Positions 42,484 through 51,312 of a stretch of 64,000 nt of DNA are shown one piece after another. The notes beneath the pieces were generated by a model that saw only the letters and a program-made list of their open reading frames with translations, did not search any database and was not told where the DNA came from. A program made the position numbers and the translations under genes. How positions within the stretch are numbered: the stretch's first letter is position 1; each line of letters starts with the position of its first letter. Source of the DNA: Archangium violaceum (GTDB taxonomy: Bacteria > Myxococcota > Myxococcia > Myxococcales > Myxococcaceae); NCBI RefSeq assembly GCF_016859125.1, contig NZ_CP069338.1:11225501-11289500 (forward strand), read 5' to 3'.

Positions 42484-43212
42484 ATGATCACCCTCTACCA
42501 AACCCCCGTTGCCTGGGGCACGCCCAACCTGAGCCCCTTCTGTTTCAAGCTGGAGGCGTACCTGCGGATGGCGGGTCTGCCCTACGAGGTGAAGCTGGCC
42601 TCCCTGGCCAAGGCACCCAAGGGCAAGGTGCCCTACGCCGAAATCGACGGGATGCTCATGGGCGACTCCCAGTTCATCATCGAGCACCTCAAGAGCAAGC
42701 ATGGGGACACGCTCGATTCGAAACTGACGCCGGAGCAACTGGCGATCGGCCACACCGTGCGGCGCATGCTGGAGGAGTGCACCTACTGGTACATCGTGTA
42801 CATGCGCTGGGTGCCCGAGGAGGGCTGGCGAGCCTATGTGCCCGTCGTCGAGACGATGGTCCCGGGAGTCGTGGGCGGCCCCGTGCCGGTGCAGGCGCTC
42901 CGCCAGAAGATGCTGCAGATCCTCCACGATCAGGGCACGGGCCGTCACAACATGGACGAGGTCCAGGAGCTGGCCAGGGCGGACATCACCGCGCTCGCGA
43001 CGCTGATGGGCAACAAGACCTACCTGCTCGGCGAGTCGCCGTCGTCCTTCGACGCGGTGGTCTACTCGTTCCTGGTGAGCATCATCGCCAATCCCGTGGA
43101 TACGGACTTCAAGCAGCACACGCTGTCCCAGGAGAACCTCGTCCGCTACTGCGCCCGGTTCAAGGCGCGCTTCTTCGCCAACTGGAAGCCGCCCGAGAGC
43201 CAGGCCGCCTGA
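42484..43212 (+). CDS. Glutathione S-transferase-like protein (metaxin/Faxc type)
   Basis: A 242-residue protein with an N-terminal thioredoxin-like domain (MITLYQTPVAWGTPNLSPFCFKLE, residues 1-80) and a helical GST C-terminal domain (residues 95-235, with NKTYLLGESPSSFDAVVYSFL, the usual GST helix motif). The layout resembles GST_N/metaxin-like proteins found in proteobacteria. No catalytic residue can be assigned with confidence. It begins 13 bases after the oxidoreductase stop and is probably in the same transcript. Confidence 0.8.
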   Translation: MITLYQTPVAWGTPNLSPFCFKLEAYLRMAGLPYEVKLASLAKAPKGKVPYAEIDGMLMGDSQFIIEHLKSKHGDTLDSKLTPEQLAIGHTVRRMLEECTYWYIVYMRWVPEEGWRAYVPVVETMVPGVVGGPVPVQALRQKMLQILHDQGTGRHNMDEVQELARADITALATLMGNKTYLLGESPSSFDAVVYSFLVSIIANPVDTDFKQHTLSQENLVRYCARFKARFFANWKPPESQAA

Positions 43213-43234
43213 GTACGGCCCTCGACGGCCCATG

Positions 43235-43277
43235 AAAAAAGCCCGGTGCGGAGCGAGGCTCCACACCGGGCTTTTTC
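43235..43277. terminator. Bidirectional intrinsic terminator
   Basis: aaaaagcccggtg...cggag / ctcca...caccgggcttttt forms a long stem with A-run and T-run on both sides. It stops the GST-like gene (+) and the convergent beta-helix gene (-). Confidence 0.9.
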
Positions 43278-43304
43278 TTGCTCGGAGGCGTCAGGGAGCC
43301 GCGC

Positions 43305-44930
43305 TCAGCAGCCAGTCTCCACGGCGCCGATGTCCGGAGCCCCACCGCAGAAGGGCAGGCCCACGTCGACGCCCCGGTCCACGGCGGCCGAGTCCGGTCC
43401 GAAGGCCGGAGGCGCCGCGCCCGCCTCTCCCGTGGTGGAGGTGGTGTCCCCCGAGGCCTGCTGGAAGCCCACCAGGTCCACCACCGTGCCGCCGCGCTTG
43501 AACTGCGCGCCCGCCGGGAAGAGGTTGTGTCCCATCTTCAAGCCCGGGCTCTGGCCACCGAGGTCCACCGCCACCGGCGCCTCGGCGATGAGGTTGTTCT
43601 CCACCTGGAGGTTGCTCGTGGCGCCGCCGGTGCCATGGCCGAGGATGAGCGCGGAACCGGCCACGCGCGTCACGGTGTTGTTCACCAGCACCGCGCCCTC
43701 GGAGTTCTCGAAGCGGATGCCCGTCCCCTCGCCTCCACCGTCCTTGGTGATGTCGTGGACGCGGTTGCGCCGCACCACCACGCCACCAGGCACGGGGCCC
43801 TCGTGGTTGCCACCCACCGAGATGCCCTTGCCCGAGTCGTAGATCTCGTTGTCCTCGATGGTCACGTCGCGCGCGGAGTAGTGGACCACCACCGCGTCAC
43901 CCTTGGCCGTGGAGCTCGGCTTGAAGCCGTGCATCTTGTTGTTGCGGATGGTGACGTTGTGGCACGTCTTGATGTCCACCGCGTTCTCGCGGTTGGCGTA
44001 GAAGTGGTTGTTCTCCACGAGCAGCCCATCCGCGGGCGGCAGCGAGCTGAAGCCCTCGGGCCCCAGGCACTGCACCGAGTCACCCGAGTTGTCGTGGATG
44101 TCGTTGTTGCGCACCGTGATGTCGTGCGACGTCGGCTGCACCACGACGCCGTGCGAGTCCTGGTTGCCCGAGCTCTTCACGAAGCCGTGGATGTGGTTGT
44201 TCTCGATGACCGCGCCGGTCGCGTTGTCATACGTGGTGATGGCCGCGCCGAGCGTGCCGTGGTGCAGCTCCGAGTTGGCCAGCGTCGAGCCCTGCACGTT
44301 GCCCTGGAAGGTCACCGCGTAGGCGGGCTGCTTCTGCACATCCACCTCGAAGCCATCCACGATCCAGTGCGGCTTGCGCACCTGGATGAGCGCCCCCGAG
44401 CCCGAGCCCGGAACGATGCGCGGCTTGCCCTCGCCCTGGAGGGTGATGGGCGCGCCCTCGGAGCCGGCCTTGACGTTGTCGCCAATGACGATGCGCTCGG
44501 CGTAGGTGCCCGCGAGGACACGGACGACCTCGCCCGGACCCGCCATGGAGAGGCCCTTGGCGATGGAGCGGAACGGCTGGGCCGCGCTCCCGTCGCCGGT
44601 GTCACTCCCGGACGGACCCACCACCCACTCCCGGGAGAAGGGCGCCGGAGCGGGCGGGGGCTCGGACGTATTCAGCCCTGGCTGTGGAGAGGGCTCGGCG
44701 ATGGGCGAGTGCCCTTCATGGGAGGGCAGGTCGGCCACGGGCGTATCCGCCACGGGCTGCGCACCGATGGGGGCCGGCTGGCCCGGCTTCGTGATGGACG
44801 CGGGGGTATTGAGGCGCGGAGCCTCGCCCGCCCCACCCGGCTGTCCATCGGGGCCGACGCCCCCACCGCAGGCCCACAGGCCGAGGCCCAACGAGCAGGC
44901 GGCCAGGAAAGCCCCTGGAGTCTTCCTCAT
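43305..44930 (-). CDS. Parallel beta-helix lipoprotein (pectate-lyase-like fold)
   Basis: A 541-residue lipoprotein: signal with lipobox LWAC near residue 21, then a Gly/Pro/Ala linker. The mature part starts a right-handed beta-helix with a DUF1565-like entry (VGPSGSDTGDGSAAQPFRSIAKGL), followed by NN-x-I/HxN steps (IENNHIHGF, VRNNDIHDN, VENNHFYAN, IRNNKMHGF, IEDNEIYDS, VRRNRVHDI). The fold is shared by polysaccharide lyases and adhesins, but no catalytic set can be seen. The ATG at 44930 has GGAGG upstream, and the divergent SpoIID-like gene begins about 140 bases away. Confidence 0.85.
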   Translation of the reverse strand: MRKTPGAFLAACSLGLGLWACGGGVGPDGQPGGAGEAPRLNTPASITKPGQPAPIGAQPVADTPVADLPSHEGHSPIAEPSPQPGLNTSEPPPAPAPFSREWVVGPSGSDTGDGSAAQPFRSIAKGLSMAGPGEVVRVLAGTYAERIVIGDNVKAGSEGAPITLQGEGKPRIVPGSGSGALIQVRKPHWIVDGFEVDVQKQPAYAVTFQGNVQGSTLANSELHHGTLGAAITTYDNATGAVIENNHIHGFVKSSGNQDSHGVVVQPTSHDITVRNNDIHDNSGDSVQCLGPEGFSSLPPADGLLVENNHFYANRENAVDIKTCHNVTIRNNKMHGFKPSSTAKGDAVVVHYSARDVTIEDNEIYDSGKGISVGGNHEGPVPGGVVVRRNRVHDITKDGGGEGTGIRFENSEGAVLVNNTVTRVAGSALILGHGTGGATSNLQVENNLIAEAPVAVDLGGQSPGLKMGHNLFPAGAQFKRGGTVVDLVGFQQASGDTTSTTGEAGAAPPAFGPDSAAVDRGVDVGLPFCGGAPDIGAVETGC

Positions 44931-45066
44931 CTTGCCTCCGTGATTTCTCATGAGCAGGGGGAACCCCCGTCACCGTCCCCCGTATTCGCCACCCTTGTCC
45001 CCTGCCCGTCCGGACTCCAACCAGGAGGTGGCGGGCGGCGCCATCCACGGGTACGGTCGGGGGGCT

Positions 45067-46812
45067 TTGCTCAAGGCCGTTCTTCCAGTCCTCGCGTTCC
45101 TCCTCGTCACCTGCGCCGCACCGCGTCGGTCCGCGTCCACCCCGAGCACGGAACCCATCCGCTCCGACTCCACCGCGAGCGCCCCCCCCGCGAGCCCGGG
45201 TCCGGCCGAGGTCCGCCCGGCTCCGGACCCCGAGCTCGCGCTCCGCCCCGAGGAGCTGCCCGCGCCGGGCAACCTCAAGCGCCTGGACTTCCGAGGGGGA
45301 GAGCCGCACATCCCCATCGGGTTGATGCAGGGCCGCCGCGAGGTGCGCTTCTCCCCCAGGGGGCGGATGCGGCTGCGCTTCGGCGGGGAGACGGAGAAGA
45401 TGCTGGAGGCCCCCGGGGGCTCGGTGTGGACGGCGCGGGTGACGGATGGCACCCCCGCGGAGCTGTCCGCGCGAATCCAGCTCGCGGAGCTTCCCTTCGC
45501 GGACAAGCCGGGGCTGACGGAGGCGCAGGCGCAGTGGCAGGCCCGGGGTGTGGCGGTGCGCGTACACGTGCTGGGGGTGCTCTACGGCATCGCCGGGAAG
45601 GTCATCGACAACCGGCGCTACCTGTTGCTCCTCGACGAGGAGCTCTCCCCGAAGCAGGCCACCTCACGTCAGGCGGAGCTGCTGCGCGACTTCGGCGTGC
45701 GCACCACCCTCTTCGAGGAGGTCCGCACGCCCTCACGCGGCATCCTCGAGGTGCGGGACGACGCGGGCAACGTGGTGGGGCTGGCGCAGGACTCGGTGTA
45801 CGCGGAGACGCTGGACGACGCCGGCTTCGACGTGCGGCAGGTGGAGCACGACGTCGGCTACGACAACCACGGCTTCGAGGACCGGAGCTTCCGGGGCACG
45901 CTGCAGCTCTCGGTGGATCGCCACGGGACGTTGGCGGTGGTGAACGTGGTGAAGCTGGAGGATCTGCTCAAGGGCCTGGTGCCCTCGGAGATCTACGCCC
46001 GGGCGCACCCGGAGGCGCTCAAGGCGCAGGCGGTGACGGCGCGCGGCGAGGTGCTGGCGAAGGTGGGCATCAAGCACCTGGCGGACCCCTTCCTCCTGTG
46101 CTCCGAGCAGCACTGCGCGGTGTACCGGGGCCGCACGGGCGAGGCGGCCAGCACCACCGCGGCGGTGGAGGCCACGAGGGGCGAGGGGCTCTTCGCCTCG
46201 GACGGGCGGCTGGTGGACTCGGTGTACAGCGCGGTGTGCGGGGGCCACACGGAGGACAACGACGTCGTCTGGGGCGGTCCCCCCAACCCGAGCCTGCGCG
46301 GCAGACCGGACGTCCTGGGCCCCACGGAGGGACTGCCGGGTCCCGGCTCCCTGGCCGAGTACCTGCGCGCCGAGCTGCCCACGGCCTGCCGGCTCTCCAG
46401 CTTCGCGCAGCCGAGCAAGTACCGCTGGGAGAAGCGCTTCAGCGTGGAGCAGGTGAACGCGCTCACGGCGCACCTGGGGCTGGGCCCGGTGCACGCGCTG
46501 AGCCTCGGGGAGCGGGGCGTGTCCGGCCGGGCGCGCACCCTCACCGTCGCGGGCGAGCGAGGCGTCACCCAGGTCCGGGGCGAGCTGAACATCCGTCGCC
46601 TCTTCGGGATGCTGAACAGCGCCATGGCCCTGGTGGAGGAGGAGCGGGACGCCGAGGACCGCCTCACCGGCTGGCGGTTCCGGGGCGGCGGCTGGGGCCA
46701 CGGGGTGGGCATGTGCCAGACGGGCGCCATCGGCCGGGCCGAGGCCGGGCATCGCTACCAGGACATCCTCCGTTTCTACTTCAACGGTGCCGAGGTCGCG
46801 CCCATCTATTGA
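45067..46812 (+). CDS. SpoIID/LytB-domain lipoprotein
   Basis: A protein of up to 581 residues with a lipoprotein signal (LLKAVLPVLAFLLVTC). Residues about 295-430 contain the SpoIID domain (LEDLLKGLVPSEIYARAHPEALKAQAV..., LCSEQHCAVYRG, DSVYSAVCGGHTEDN), and the end is GGGWGHGVGMCQTGAIGRA. SpoIID proteins act on peptidoglycan, cutting or aiding amidases. The start is uncertain: TTG 45067 gives the best signal peptide, while an in-frame ATG at 44950 would add 39 residues. It lies on the opposite strand to the beta-helix gene. Confidence 0.85.
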   Translation: MLKAVLPVLAFLLVTCAAPRRSASTPSTEPIRSDSTASAPPASPGPAEVRPAPDPELALRPEELPAPGNLKRLDFRGGEPHIPIGLMQGRREVRFSPRGRMRLRFGGETEKMLEAPGGSVWTARVTDGTPAELSARIQLAELPFADKPGLTEAQAQWQARGVAVRVHVLGVLYGIAGKVIDNRRYLLLLDEELSPKQATSRQAELLRDFGVRTTLFEEVRTPSRGILEVRDDAGNVVGLAQDSVYAETLDDAGFDVRQVEHDVGYDNHGFEDRSFRGTLQLSVDRHGTLAVVNVVKLEDLLKGLVPSEIYARAHPEALKAQAVTARGEVLAKVGIKHLADPFLLCSEQHCAVYRGRTGEAASTTAAVEATRGEGLFASDGRLVDSVYSAVCGGHTEDNDVVWGGPPNPSLRGRPDVLGPTEGLPGPGSLAEYLRAELPTACRLSSFAQPSKYRWEKRFSVEQVNALTAHLGLGPVHALSLGERGVSGRARTLTVAGERGVTQVRGELNIRRLFGMLNSAMALVEEERDAEDRLTGWRFRGGGWGHGVGMCQTGAIGRAEAGHRYQDILRFYFNGAEVAPIY

Positions 46813-46919
46813 TGGGTGACTAGACTCCAGGAGGAGTACACTCCTCCTTCCCCCCCGGGTTGTCACTCCCGAAACGTCTCGGGAGTACCAGACGGGCTCG
46901 GGGGTTATCTTCAGCACGC

Positions 46920-48164
46920 GTGCCGACGGGTCCTTCGCTTCCAGAGCAGACGTACAAGCGCCGACGCAGGCGGGAACGCCCCGCGCGCTACTTCCTTGCC
47001 CTCGTCCTGGCCCTGGTGGCACACGGGCTCTTCGTGGGCCTCCTGGCGCTGATGGCCCACATCCAGCTCAACCTGCCGCCCGAGCCCAAGCCCCCCAAGC
47101 CGGCGAGCGCCGTGGCCCTCCGGCCCCTGAGCGCCCAGGACTGGGCCAGGAACCGGGGGCAGCCCAACCCCAATGCCCCTTCCCTCAACCAGCCTCTCAA
47201 GAAGAAGGAGGAGAAGAAGCAGCCGGAGAAGAAGCCGGAGGGGCAGGTGGTGGACGTGGCTCCGGGCAACAAGCAGGAGTCCCCGGACGCGAAGTACCTC
47301 GCCGAGCACGACAACAAGGTGGAGAAGGAGACGCGCTCGAAGGACCAGACGCCCTTCTACAAGAACGCCATGCCGAAGACGACGGCACGCCAGTCGCGCG
47401 AGGGCTCGGGCCAGAGCGAGGAGCAGGCCGCGCAGCTGTCGGGCAACAACGGCCAGGGCGCGGATGACCGGCCCATGAACGAGGGCGGCCAGAAGCCCGC
47501 CTTCGAGCTGCCCGACGCGAAGCGCAAGCAGGAAATCGCCATGAAGCAGGACCCCAACTCGGCGGGTCCGGGCGTGGACGTGAACAACCGCAACGAGAGC
47601 GACGAGGTCATCGGCAACTCGAAGCGACTGCGCATCCAGTCGGGCTCCGGCGAGGGCGACGAGGGCTCCCAGGGCCGTATGGGCTCGCCGGGGATGGCGA
47701 AGCTGATGCCCTCGCAGGCGGTGATGGATCAGATCATCGGCGGGGCGCCCAATGATCACCTCAAGGACGTGGAGGAGGGCGAGGGCACCTACCTCAACAC
47801 CCGCGAGTGGAAGTACGCCAGCTTCTTCAACCGGGTGAAGCAGAGCGTGGGCACGAAGTGGAACCCGAACTCGGCGTTGATGCGGCGCGACCCGACGGGC
47901 AGCACCTACTCCGGAAGGGACCGCTACACCCTGCTCAAGGTCACCCTGGACGAGACCGGGAAGGTGGCGGACATCACCATCGAGAAGAGCTGCGGGCTGG
48001 ACTTCCTGGACATGGAGGCCGTCGAGTCCTTCAGGCGGGCCCAGCCCTTCCCCAACCCGCCGCCGGGCCTGTTGGAGGACGACTCGAGGGTGCGCTTCAC
48101 CTTCGGCTTCTTCATGGACATGGGCGGCGGCCCCCGGATGCGCCTCTTCCGTCAGCCCAACTGA
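46920..48164 (+). CDS. TonB-like energy-transducing protein
   Basis: A 414-residue protein with an N-terminal basic stretch (YKRRRRRERPARYFL), one membrane helix (ALVLALVAHGLFVGLLALMAHI), a Pro/Lys/Gln-rich periplasmic region (KKKEEKKQPEKKPEG), and a C-terminal TonB-type domain (YTLLKVTLDETGKVADITIEKS, EAVESFRRAQPFPNPP). TonB proteins pass proton-motive force to outer-membrane receptors; no ExbB or ExbD gene lies in this window. The start is taken as GTG 46920, since upstream residues have no signal features; a TTG at 46860 is possible. Confidence 0.8.
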   Translation: MPTGPSLPEQTYKRRRRRERPARYFLALVLALVAHGLFVGLLALMAHIQLNLPPEPKPPKPASAVALRPLSAQDWARNRGQPNPNAPSLNQPLKKKEEKKQPEKKPEGQVVDVAPGNKQESPDAKYLAEHDNKVEKETRSKDQTPFYKNAMPKTTARQSREGSGQSEEQAAQLSGNNGQGADDRPMNEGGQKPAFELPDAKRKQEIAMKQDPNSAGPGVDVNNRNESDEVIGNSKRLRIQSGSGEGDEGSQGRMGSPGMAKLMPSQAVMDQIIGGAPNDHLKDVEEGEGTYLNTREWKYASFFNRVKQSVGTKWNPNSALMRRDPTGSTYSGRDRYTLLKVTLDETGKVADITIEKSCGLDFLDMEAVESFRRAQPFPNPPPGLLEDDSRVRFTFGFFMDMGGGPRMRLFRQPN

Positions 48165-48221
48165 GGCCACCGGGGCCCCACACCGTGGGGAGGCTCGCGA
48201 ACGGACCGCGTTGGCATTAGG

Positions 48222-49139
48222 GTGCGCCGCGTGGACGCCTCCCTGCTCGAGCGCAACCGCAAGGTGCGCACCGTTCTCGCCGCCATCCTCGTGGCCAACT
48301 GGGCCGTGGCCGTGGCCAAGGTCGTCTTCGGATTGCTGAGCGACTCGGCCGCGGTGACCGCGGATGGCATGCACTCCTTCATCGACGGAGGCTCCAACGT
48401 CCTCGGCCTGGTGTCCATGTCGGTGGCCGCCCAGCCCGCGGACGAGGATCACCCCTACGGCCACGGCAAGTTCGAGGCGCTGGCCTCGCTGGGCATCGGG
48501 GCGATGATTGGCATCAGCATGCTGGAGCTGGGGCGCATGGCCTTCGACTCGCTGCTGCATGATCGCCACCCCACGGTGACTCCGCTCATGGCGGGGGTGA
48601 TGGTGGCCACGTTGCTCGTCAACCTGGCCGTCACGAGCATCGAGCGCCGGCAGGGCGAGAAGCTGAAGAGCCCGTTGCTGATGGCGGACGCGCGGCACAC
48701 GCTGTCGGACGTGGGCGTCACGCTGGCGGTGCTGCTGTCGATCGGACTGGTGTGGCTGGGCTACCCGAAGGCCGACGGCATCATCACGCTGGGGGTGATG
48801 GTGGTGGTGGCGCGCGTGGGCTGGGGCATCGTCAAGCAGGCGGTGGGCATCCTCTCGGACACGGCGCGATTGGATCCGCAGAAGGTGGAGACCATCACCC
48901 TCCAGGTGCCGGGCGTGCGCTCGTGCCGGGACGTGCGCAGCCGGGGCATGGAGGGCACGGTGTACGTGGACCTGAAGATCGAAGTGGATCCACAGCTCAC
49001 CACGGCCCGGGCCCACGAGCTGGCCGACGCCGTGGAGACGCGGCTGCAGGCGGAGTTCCCCGAAGTGGTGGACGTGGTGGTGCACGTCGAGCCGGCGCGG
49101 CGCCCCGCCTCCCTTCCCGGCGTCTCCACCCACCGGTGA
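48222..49139 (+). CDS. Cation diffusion facilitator (CDF) transporter
   Basis: A 305-residue membrane transporter that exports divalent metals (Zn, Fe, Mn or Co) in exchange for protons. The two metal-site motifs are HSFID near residue 50 and HTLSD near residue 159, both HxxxD. Six membrane segments span residues 18-190, and the C-terminal cytosolic domain follows (VRSRGMEGTVYVDLKIEVDP, VDVVVHVEP). Metal choice cannot be told by eye. The start is GTG 48222; a GTG three codons later is possible. Confidence 0.92.
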   Translation: MRRVDASLLERNRKVRTVLAAILVANWAVAVAKVVFGLLSDSAAVTADGMHSFIDGGSNVLGLVSMSVAAQPADEDHPYGHGKFEALASLGIGAMIGISMLELGRMAFDSLLHDRHPTVTPLMAGVMVATLLVNLAVTSIERRQGEKLKSPLLMADARHTLSDVGVTLAVLLSIGLVWLGYPKADGIITLGVMVVVARVGWGIVKQAVGILSDTARLDPQKVETITLQVPGVRSCRDVRSRGMEGTVYVDLKIEVDPQLTTARAHELADAVETRLQAEFPEVVDVVVHVEPARRPASLPGVSTHR

Positions 49140-49265
49140 GCCCTCGGGCCGCCCTGCCCGCCCGCCCGCTCCACCGGCCTCCCTCTCCGGCCAATCACAA
49201 AGTCCCGTTCCACACCCTGTCTTGATGAACGCCAGGAAAGCAAAGGAACAGGAATGGGAAGAGAC

Positions 49266-49448
49266 ATGCGCATCGAACTCGCCATCTACGTCACGACTTT
49301 CGCGCTCGTCAGCGCGAGCTTCCTGTTCTCGGGCAGGAGGGAGCTGCGGAGCAACACGGTCCGGGAACGTAAGAACGCCGCCGAGCTCGACGAGCTCATG
49401 CGCCCCCTGTTGCTCTTCAACATCAAGGCGCCCGTGGCGCACTGCTGA
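49266..49448 (+). CDS. Small single-helix membrane protein (60 residues)
   Basis: MRIELAIYVTTFALVSASFL is a signal-like or anchor segment, followed by a charged tail ending in NIKAPVAHC. GGAAGAGAC precedes the ATG closely. No homology is recognised. It ends 20 bases before a hairpin leading into the DUF885 gene, so it may be a leader peptide. Confidence 0.45.
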   Translation: MRIELAIYVTTFALVSASFLFSGRRELRSNTVRERKNAAELDELMRPLLLFNIKAPVAHC

Positions 49449-49468
49449 AACCCCAGTTGTCGCGAGCA

Positions 49469-49530
49469 CGCGGGTGGGCGAGTCTCCAGGCCCCACTGGA
49501 GGTGCTGATTGCACGTGTCGCCCACCCGCG
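49469..49530 (+). promoter_or_regulatory. Nested hairpin covering the DUF885 gene start
   Basis: A perfect 13-base inverted repeat (cgcgggtgggcga 49469-49481, tcgcccacccgcg 49518-49530) encloses a second 6-base hairpin (ctccag 49484-49489, ctggag 49496-49501). The Shine-Dalgarno GGAGGTG (49498-49504) starts in the inner stem, and the TTG 49509 and GTG 49515 start codons lie between the stems. Folding would hide the ribosome site, so it may be a translational control element; alternatively it is a terminator for the small gene upstream. Confidence 0.6.
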
Positions 49531-51263
49531 CGCTCGTCGCCGCGCTGCTCGTCCTGCTGTCCGCCTGTGCCACCTCGCGCTCCGCCGCCCCGACGGACAC
49601 CGCCGCGCTGTCTCCCGCCCGGAAGACCCTGCGCCGCTTCGTCGACGCGCACTTCGAGGAGCAGTTCCGCCGCTTCCCCCTGGCCGCCACGTCCCGGGGC
49701 CTGCACACCTACGATGATCAGCTCGCCGGCTTCACGGGCGAGGAGCAGCTGGCCTGGGCCGCCTTCTTGAAGAAGGAGCTCGAGGAGCTACCCCGGCAGG
49801 TGGACCGCGCGGACCTGCCCCCGCTGGACCGGGCCGACTACGACATCTTCGAGTCCAACCTGAAGGCCCGCATCCTGGACATCGAGGAGGTACGGAGCTG
49901 GGAGACCAACCCCAACACCTACCTGAACCTCGCCTCCAGCTCCGTCTACCAGCTCATCAACCGGGACTTCGCGCCGCTCGAGCAGCGGATGCGCTCGGCG
50001 GTGGCGCGCATGTCGCGGCTGCCCGAGGTGTTCGCCGCGGGCAAGGCGACGCTGAAGAACCCACCCCGGCTGTGGACGGAGATCGCGCTGCAGCAGGCGG
50101 CCGGCACGCGCGCGATCTTCTCGGACACCCTGCCCCAGGCCTTCGCGCCGGTGAAGGATGCCGCCCTGCACGAGTCCTTCCAGAAGGAGCGGGCGAAGGT
50201 GCTGGCGGCGCTGGAGGACTACGTGCGTTTCCTGCGCGAGGATCTACTGCCGCGCTCCAACGGGAACTTCGCCATCGGCGAGTCCATCTACCGCCGCAAG
50301 CTCCAGTACGAGGAGGGCGTCTCCGAGGACATCGACAGCCTGCTCACGTGGGGGCGCGCGGAGCTGAAGCGCACACAGGACGAGTTCGAGGCGGTGGCGC
50401 GCCGGATCGACGCCACGAAGGCGCCCATGGACGTGTACCGGGAGCTCGGGAAGGAGCACCCCACGCCGGCGGAGCTGGTGCCCACCACGAGGGCGACGCT
50501 GGAGAACATCCGCCAGTTCCTGGTGGACCACCACCTCATCACCATCCCGAGCGAGGTCCGGGCGCAGGTGGCGGAGACGCCGATCTTCAACCGGGCGCTC
50601 TCCTTCGCGAGCATGAGCACGCCGGGCCCGTACGAGACGCGCGCCACGGAGGCCTACTACTACGTGACGCCGCCGGACCCGACGTGGAACGCCGAGCAGA
50701 CCGAGCAGCACATGAGCTTCTACAACCGCTACGCGCTGGAGCTCGTCTCCATCCACGAGGCATACCCGGGCCACTACGTGCAGTTCCTGTGGACGAACCG
50801 GGTGGACTCGAAGGTGCGGCGGCTGATGGGCAGTGGCTCGTTCAGCGAGGGCTGGGGCCTGTACACCGAGCAGATGATGCTGGAGGCCGGCTATGGCGGC
50901 TCGGGGCTGGAGGCGGACAAGCTGAAGCTGAACCAGCTGGCGCTCTACCTGCAGCGGCTGGCGCGCTACATGGTGGGCCTGTCGCTGCACACGCGGGGCA
51001 TGACGTACGAGCAGGCGGTGCGCTTCTTCGAGGAGGAGGCGTACATGACACGCACCAACGCCGAGCGAGAGGCGCGCCGGGGCACGAGCGATCCCACCTA
51101 CCTGGTGTACGCGCTGGGCAAGAAGATGCTCCTGGAGCTGCGTGAGGAGGCGAAGGCGCGCTGGGGCAAGGACTTCAGCCCGCGGCGCTTCCACGACGCC
51201 GTCGTGTCCTACGGCTACCCGCCCGTGCCGGTGGTGCGCCGGCTGATGTTCGGCGAGGAGTAG
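49509..51263 (+). CDS. DUF885-family lipoprotein (putative metallopeptidase)
   Basis: A 584-residue lipoprotein: signal VAALLVLLSAC with lipobox LSAC. The DUF885 family is thought to be zinc peptidases. The motif HEAYPGHY (HExxxGH) is near residue 416, and GSFSEGWGLYTEQMMLEAGYG follows. The rest is mostly helical. The start is TTG 49509, with GGAGG six bases upstream, or GTG 49515, and both lie in a hairpin. Its peptide substrate is unknown. Confidence 0.85.
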   Translation: MHVSPTRALVAALLVLLSACATSRSAAPTDTAALSPARKTLRRFVDAHFEEQFRRFPLAATSRGLHTYDDQLAGFTGEEQLAWAAFLKKELEELPRQVDRADLPPLDRADYDIFESNLKARILDIEEVRSWETNPNTYLNLASSSVYQLINRDFAPLEQRMRSAVARMSRLPEVFAAGKATLKNPPRLWTEIALQQAAGTRAIFSDTLPQAFAPVKDAALHESFQKERAKVLAALEDYVRFLREDLLPRSNGNFAIGESIYRRKLQYEEGVSEDIDSLLTWGRAELKRTQDEFEAVARRIDATKAPMDVYRELGKEHPTPAELVPTTRATLENIRQFLVDHHLITIPSEVRAQVAETPIFNRALSFASMSTPGPYETRATEAYYYVTPPDPTWNAEQTEQHMSFYNRYALELVSIHEAYPGHYVQFLWTNRVDSKVRRLMGSGSFSEGWGLYTEQMMLEAGYGGSGLEADKLKLNQLALYLQRLARYMVGLSLHTRGMTYEQAVRFFEEEAYMTRTNAEREARRGTSDPTYLVYALGKKMLLELREEAKARWGKDFSPRRFHDAVVSYGYPPVPVVRRLMFGEE

Positions 51264-51312
51264 CCGCGCGAGCGAGCCCGGGCGTCGGGAGAGCTGGCGG
51301 CCGGGCTCGCCT

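Noticed and set aside
48177-48190. Hairpin between the TonB-like and CDF genes as a terminator
   Set aside because: The stem is short (ccccac/gtgggg), lacks a T-run and lies just before the CDF start, so I do not call it.
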